A stretch of 10,345 nt of DNA from Bacillota bacterium (lineage in GTDB: Bacteria > Bacillota > Clostridia > Acetivibrionales > DTU013): contig JAEYON010000067.1 in assembly GCA_023411645.1 (NCBI GenBank), positions 1 through 10,345 of the forward strand, in the 5' to 3' direction. Both the position numbers and the translations under genes were made by a program. Shown here one piece after another: positions 6,667 through 10,345 of the stretch. A model generated the notes under the pieces. That model was not told the origin of the DNA. It did no database searches and worked only from the letters and a program-made list of their open reading frames with translations. Each line of letters begins with the position of its first letter. Positions within the stretch are counted from its first letter, which is position 1.

Positions 6667-8160
6667 TCAATTCAGATATTTTCCCATCTTCTCTGAGGTT
6701 TCAATCAATTCACTCACATACCCTTTTGCTTCATCTGCCTTTTCCAGATTCTGCGCCGTAAGGGCGCTGGCCTCCTGGGCGCTGGCCGTAACTTCCTCGC
6801 TGACGGCGGATATATCATTAATGCTTTGAACCAATTTATCATTATCATGCAATATTTTGCCGACCCACTCATTCACTTTATTTACAGTCTCTTTGACCTC
6901 AAACATTTTTTCGTTAATTTCAGTAAATATTTCCTTTGTGCGTAACACCATAATGCTTTGCTCTTCATTAGAGATTTTAAGAGTCTGAACCTCTACTGCA
7001 GATTTGTCCGATTGTTCATTTAATTCATTAACAATTTTCGCGATCTCATTTGTGGATTCCTTGCTCTGAGCCGCAAGCTTTCTGATTTCTTCTGACACCA
7101 CAGCAAAACCCTTCCCCATTTCACCCGCTCTTGCGCTTTCAATAGCGGCATTCAGTGACAGCAGATTTGTCTGTTCAGAAATACTTGAGATCAGCTCTGT
7201 TATAACACGAATCTCTTCTGTTTTTTCCCTCAGCTTCAGCATGCTATTGTACGCGCTGTCACTATTTTGAATGACGCTGGTAGCCTTCTCGTTAAGCCTC
7301 TCTACTATGGACATGCCTTCTTCCAAAGCATTGACAGTGTTTTGGGAGATTTGTTCCATATTATCGGAATCTCTGGAAGCATTTGCAATTAAAACCTGAA
7401 TATTTTGAGTCAGCTCTGACTGAAGCTGAATGCTCTCAGCTGTATCCGCCGCGCCCTTCTCGATTTCCTGCACCGCACTTGACGCAACATCCGTCAGCTC
7501 GCTCAATTCACTGACAATCCTGTGAACTTCCTTAGAGTTTTTGTCCAAAACTGCGGCTATATGCAAAACATCCTTCAATAAGGCCCCCTGCTTTTTCTGT
7601 TCAGATTCAATGTCATTCATTTTTTCTCTATTGAATTGGTTGGACAGCTTAGTTGAAAAAAGCATGGAAAAAGCAAAAATAAAAACTGAAGCAAATTGGA
7701 TAAGGTAATTTGTTGTATTGAAGGAATCGGTTAGTTTAAGAAATACAACATAATAAATGATTTTTGCAATATTGACGGCCATATAACTGATACTGGAGGC
7801 AATAACTATTTTTATATCGAAATAAAGAAAATAACCAACTATGATCGGAAAGATATAAACATATACAAGAGGTCTTTCGGGAGCGGCTGTAAACATGACA
7901 AAAGTATACAGGACAAAGTAACCTGATAATGTAATTATTTTCATGATACTGCTTTGTCGATTCTTCAAATAAACAAATGTTGCACTTACCATTGGAACGA
8001 GAATAATAGCCAATAAAATGACGAAATATCCGATCGTCTTTGTTCCTCTGATGTATTCAAGCCCATATCCTATGATAAGAAAAAAATCAAGCATTGCGTT
8101 TACAAGGAGCACGAAAAAATTTACTCTACCGATTGTATTATTGTTCCCCATATGTATCAT
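6667..8160 (-). CDS. Methyl-accepting chemotaxis-type transducer with six membrane segments
   Basis: A 497-residue signalling protein. The N-terminal 170 residues contain about six hydrophobic segments (roughly 13-33, 43-64, 75-92, 97-113, 116-140, 151-170) joined by short loops, so there is no large extracellular ligand domain. The rest is a long coiled coil with the conserved hairpin tip EQTNLLSLNAAIESARAGE (329-347), which contacts CheA and CheW, and Glu/Gln-Ala-rich stretches such as EEVTASAQEAS that may be methylated. No HAMP domain is evident between membrane and coil. The ATG at 8160 has AGAGG eight bases upstream. The stimulus is unknown; a membrane-embedded sensor would suit a lipid-soluble or membrane-state signal, which is inference. 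It is divergent from ilvE and upstream of the yqeG operon. Confidence 0.9.
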   Translation of the reverse strand: MIHMGNNNTIGRVNFFVLLVNAMLDFFLIIGYGLEYIRGTKTIGYFVILLAIILVPMVSATFVYLKNRQSSIMKIITLSGYFVLYTFVMFTAAPERPLVYVYIFPIIVGYFLYFDIKIVIASSISYMAVNIAKIIYYVVFLKLTDSFNTTNYLIQFASVFIFAFSMLFSTKLSNQFNREKMNDIESEQKKQGALLKDVLHIAAVLDKNSKEVHRIVSELSELTDVASSAVQEIEKGAADTAESIQLQSELTQNIQVLIANASRDSDNMEQISQNTVNALEEGMSIVERLNEKATSVIQNSDSAYNSMLKLREKTEEIRVITELISSISEQTNLLSLNAAIESARAGEMGKGFAVVSEEIRKLAAQSKESTNEIAKIVNELNEQSDKSAVEVQTLKISNEEQSIMVLRTKEIFTEINEKMFEVKETVNKVNEWVGKILHDNDKLVQSINDISAVSEEVTASAQEASALTAQNLEKADEAKGYVSELIETSEKMGKYLN

Positions 8161-8207
8161 TTCACCATCCTCTCATTGTTGTGAAGTTTTTCCTCTATTG
8201 GTATACA

Positions 8208-8236
8208 ATTATAAACTATTTATAAATAAATATAAA
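8208..8236 (-). promoter_or_regulatory. Candidate promoter for the chemotaxis transducer
   Basis: A perfect TATAAT (8213-8208, minus strand) lies 47 bp before the start codon, with a weak TTTATA 17 bp upstream (8236-8231). The whole divergent gap (8161-8384) is very AT-rich, so a chance match is possible. I found no clear ilvE promoter, T-box or other riboswitch in it. Confidence 0.35.
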
Positions 8237-8369
8237 CTGGTCATAGTAATAATTGAAAGGTCAACTAAAAACATTAATTCTTATTACTATATAGAACTTT
8301 ATTTTATGGAAAGACTGGATTTTTCAAAGAAAAAGTTGCATAATTAAAAAAAGTGTTTGCGAACAAGTT

Positions 8370-8376
8370 AGGAGGT
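8370..8376 (+). promoter_or_regulatory. Shine-Dalgarno deciding the TTG start of ilvE
   Basis: AGGAGGT, complementary to the 16S tail, eight bases before TTG at 8385. No ATG lies at suitable spacing. Confidence 0.85.
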
Positions 8377-8384
8377 CGTTCTGT

Positions 8385-9455
8385 TTGAATCAAAAAATTA
8401 GCATACAAAAAACACAGAATCCCAAAGCTAAGCCTGATCAGAAGAATCTTGGGTTTGGTCAGCATTTCTCTGATCATATGTTTATTCTGGATTATGACCG
8501 TGAAAAAGGCTGGCACGATGCTCGTATAGTACCATACGCTCCATTGCAGATGGATCCTTCAGCAATGGTTTTCCATTATGGGCAGGCTATATTTGAAGGG
8601 TTAAAGGCATATAGAACGAAGGATGGCAGAATCAATCTCTTCAGACCTGATATGAATATGAAGAGGATTAACAATTCCAACAAGAGGATGTCTATACCGC
8701 AAATTGATGAAGAAGCAGCCGTTGAGGCGCTGAAGACTCTTGTAAGCCTTGAACAGGATTGGATACCGACAGAGCCGGGAACTTCTCTGTATATCCGTCC
8801 ATTTATTATTGCAACAGATCCATACCTTGGAGTCAGATCTTCAAACACATATAAATTCATAATCATCCTCTCGCCAAGCGGTGCATATTATCCGACAGGG
8901 ATCAACCCTGTAAAGATTCTCATCGAAGATAAATATGTTCGTGCCGTTAGAGGCGGAACAGGCTTTGCAAAAACTGCTGCTAATTATGCCGCAAGTCTTA
9001 AGGCGCAGGAGGTTGCACACGACAAGGGCTATGTTCAGGTATTGTGGCTCGACGGCGTTGAAAGAAAATATATTGAAGAAGTTGGTTCGATGAACGTCTT
9101 TTTCAAAATCGGTGACGAGGTTGTGACCCCATCACTGGATGGAAGCATCTTGCCAGGCATCACAAGGGATTCCTGCATTCATTTGCTAAAACACTGGGGT
9201 ATCAAGGTTTCCGAGAGAAAGCTTAGCGTTCAGGAACTGTACGATGCTCACGCAGCAGGTAAGCTGGAAGAAGCATTCGGTACAGGAACCGCCGCAGTTA
9301 TCTCACCCATTGGAGAATTGAATTGGGAAGACAGATCGATCACAATATCGGACGGAAAAATAGGCGAACTCTCGGCAAAGCTCTACGAAACTATCACCGG
9401 CATACAGGGTGGTACGCTCAAGGACGAGTTCAACTGGATCACTGAAGTGAAATAG
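8385..9455 (+). CDS. ilvE: Branched-chain amino acid aminotransferase
   Basis: A PLP-dependent fold-type IV enzyme that interconverts leucine, isoleucine and valine with their 2-oxo acids, using glutamate or 2-oxoglutarate. The 356 residues fit the longer class II branch (BCAT, as in Mycobacterium and eukaryotes). Visible blocks are HYGQAIFEGLKAYR (64-77), LYIRPF (135-140), GGTGFAKTAANYAAS with the cofactor lysine K196, EEVGSMNVFF, GSILPGITRDS and EAFGTGTAAVISPIG. The start is TTG at 8385 with an excellent AGGAGGT. It stands alone on the plus strand with its own terminator 22 bp after the stop, so it is probably monocistronic. No leader peptide or T-box is seen upstream, so its control is not evident. 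Confidence 0.97.
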   Translation: MNQKISIQKTQNPKAKPDQKNLGFGQHFSDHMFILDYDREKGWHDARIVPYAPLQMDPSAMVFHYGQAIFEGLKAYRTKDGRINLFRPDMNMKRINNSNKRMSIPQIDEEAAVEALKTLVSLEQDWIPTEPGTSLYIRPFIIATDPYLGVRSSNTYKFIIILSPSGAYYPTGINPVKILIEDKYVRAVRGGTGFAKTAANYAASLKAQEVAHDKGYVQVLWLDGVERKYIEEVGSMNVFFKIGDEVVTPSLDGSILPGITRDSCIHLLKHWGIKVSERKLSVQELYDAHAAGKLEEAFGTGTAAVISPIGELNWEDRSITISDGKIGELSAKLYETITGIQGGTLKDEFNWITEVK

Positions 9456-9476
9456 TACTTTTAAAACTACTTATTT

Positions 9477-9512
9477 AAAGGTGATTATTGCATCAGCATA
9501 ATCACCTTTTTT
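9477..9512 (+). terminator. Rho-independent terminator of ilvE
   Basis: A 12-bp perfect stem (AAAGGTGATTAT at 9477-9488 with 9498-9509) closes a 9-base loop and ends in a run of six T (9507-9512). A second T run follows at 9520-9526. Confidence 0.88.
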
Positions 9513-9526
9513 GTTATCCTTTTTTT

Positions 9527-9618
9527 GGACGTTTCGATGGGGACGTTTCTCAACTTTCGCGGATTTGGATTTTGGGGACGGTTCTCAACATTCGCTGATT
9601 TTGTGGGACGTTTCCCCC
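9527..9618 (+). repeat. Cluster of GGGGAC(G)TTTCTC-type repeats before ylbJ
   Basis: A core fragment GGACGTTTCG lies at 9527-9536, GGGGACGTTTCTCAA at 9539-9553, GGGGACGGTTCTCAA at 9574-9588 and GGGACGTTTCCCCC at 9605-9618. Full units are 31-35 bp apart, and the spacers share a degenerate motif (TTCGCGGATTT and TTCGCTGATTT). They lie between the ilvE terminator and the ylbJ start, where ylbJ control sequences would be expected. The cores vary, whereas those at 177-282 are nearly identical. Confidence 0.8.
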
Positions 9619-9680
9619 AGTAATATTTTAAACACAGCATAATAGACTTTTATAGAAACGTTAATCAAAGGTTGAATAAA

Positions 9681-10345
9681 ATGGTTATTGCACTAATCAT
9701 TCTGGTTTTGCTGCTGATTCTCATATCAATACTGCTTCATCCATTTGCAGTGATATATCTTAGGCAATTGCTGGTTCCAGGAATTTGTATTCTTTTTGTT
9801 TTATGTCTGGTTCTCATGTCGGGGACAGTTCTCAACTCTGCTATTAATGGTCTGACATTATGGTCATGTGTTATTGTCCCCTCCTTGTTCCCGTTTTTTG
9901 TAGCAGCGGAGGTAATAAATGCCACCGGTTTTGTTCGGGTCTCCGGTATTTTGCTTGAACCCTTAATGCGACCCTTTTTTAATGTTCCGGGAAGTGCCTC
10001 CTTCGCGCTGGCTATGGGTATCGCTTCCGGATATCCGGTGGGTGCAAAAATTACCTCGGATCTCCGTAACGATGGGACATTAATGAAGGCGGAGGCAGAA
10101 CGGCTTCTGGCGTTCACAAACAATTCCGGTCCTCTCTTTATCATCGGAGCTGTGGGAACATCTATGTACAAATCGACTGCGGTTGGAATATTTTTGTTTG
10201 TGTGTCATATTGCAGCCTGTATCACTGTTGGACTGCTTCTCAGGTTTTATAAGCGTTCCGGGAGAAACGTCCCCCCTGGGAGAAACGTCCCCCGCGCCAT
10301 CCCCCCTGGGAGAAACGTCCCCCCAATTATCCCCCCAATTAATCC
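9681..10345 (+). CDS. ylbJ: YlbJ-type sporulation membrane protein, 5' part (runs off the window)
   Basis: About 221 residues are present of a protein that is about 400 in Bacillus. It is a polytopic membrane protein of the nucleoside-recognition (Gate) type needed for sporulation in Bacillus; its substrate is unknown. Family signatures seen are IVPSLFPFFVAAEV (65-78), LLEPLMRPFFNVPG (91-104), MGIASGYPVGAKI (112-124) and EAERLLAFTNNSGPLFIIGAV (138-158). Hydrophobic segments fall near 3-20, 33-46, 60-80, 105-120, 150-160 and 166-187. AAAGG (9667-9671) lies nine bases before the ATG. Repeat copies are translated in frame: SGTVLN (47-52), then GRNVPP, GRNVPR and GRNVPP (194-215) just after a membrane segment ending in LLLRFYKR. 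Whether the frame stays open beyond the edge is unknown, so it could be intact or broken. Confidence 0.85.
   Translation, partial: MVIALIILVLLLILISILLHPFAVIYLRQLLVPGICILFVLCLVLMSGTVLNSAINGLTLWSCVIVPSLFPFFVAAEVINATGFVRVSGILLEPLMRPFFNVPGSASFALAMGIASGYPVGAKITSDLRNDGTLMKAEAERLLAFTNNSGPLFIIGAVGTSMYKSTAVGIFLFVCHIAACITVGLLLRFYKRSGRNVPPGRNVPRAIPPGRNVPPIIPPIN
9821..9835 (+). repeat. Single GGGGACAGTTCTCAA repeat inside ylbJ
   Basis: A full 15-base match to the repeats at 177-191 and 204-218, here within coding sequence. A match this long is very unlikely by chance. It encodes SGTVLN just before the conserved NGL-LW region. Confidence 0.8.
10260..10324 (-). repeat. Three reverse-oriented repeats inside ylbJ
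   Basis: GGGAGAAACGTCCCCC occurs at 10260-10276, 10278-10293 and 10308-10324. It is the reverse complement of the GGGGACGTTTCTCCC form of the repeat. Offsets of 18 and 30 bp keep the ylbJ frame. Each copy can fold into a small GGGA/TCCC hairpin. A further CCCCAATTA duplication (10321-10339) follows at the window edge. Confidence 0.85.

Noticed and set aside
8161..8384. T-box or other riboswitch before ilvE
   Set aside because: No T-box AGGGTGGNACCGCG element, no leader terminator and no leader peptide could be found; the region is simply AT-rich.
9737..10171. A 144-codon minus-strand open frame at the right end
   Set aside because: Antisense to ylbJ, whose family motifs are clear; no independent support.

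Overview
The window looks like chromosomal DNA of a Gram-positive, spore-forming Clostridia-type bacterium. The evidence is strong AGGAGG-type ribosome binding sites, TTG and GTG starts backed by them, a CD1247-type acidic zinc-ribbon protein, a YqeG-type HAD phosphatase beside aroE, a ylbJ-type sporulation membrane gene, and membrane-bound type I signal peptidase and prepilin peptidase. These are family-level recognitions made by eye; no database was searched, and the species cannot be named.

Layout. Positions 1-120 hold a 13-bp perfect inverted repeat around a smaller hairpin, then a plus-strand terminator. Positions 121-6585 are one long minus-strand block, read right to left: yqeG, aroE, prepilin peptidase, a ComFB-like small protein, aroQ, an M24 Xaa-Pro peptidase, efp, a CD1247-like zinc-ribbon protein and lepB, ending in a minus-strand terminator at 121-153. 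A good sigma-A-like promoter (TTGCCA, 17 bp, TATGAT) lies just upstream of yqeG, and another promoter region precedes efp, so the block is probably one operon with an internal promoter. Upstream is a separate minus-strand chemotaxis-type transducer (6667-8160). It is divergent from ilvE (8385-9455, plus), which ends in a 12-bp-stem terminator. The window closes with the 5' half of ylbJ (9681 onward, plus), cut by the edge.

Working together. aroE and aroQ are two shikimate-pathway steps. EF-P, the proline peptidase, the signal peptidase and the prepilin peptidase serve protein synthesis, turnover and export. IlvE carries out the last step of branched-chain amino acid synthesis. The mix is mostly housekeeping.

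The unusual element is a family of short repeats with core GGGGAC(A/G)GTTCTC or GGGGACGTTTCTC. About twelve copies occur in three clusters plus a single copy: in the 3' untranslated region of the lepB operon, between the ilvE terminator and ylbJ, and inside ylbJ itself. The ylbJ copies keep the reading frame and encode SGTVLN once and GRNVPP/GRNVPR three times. They resemble REP-type elements mobilised by Y1 (RAYT) transposases, but no transposase is in the window. A second oddity is an AroE lengthened by an insert containing 14-residue tandem repeats. I saw no CRISPR array, tRNA, phage gene or defence gene.
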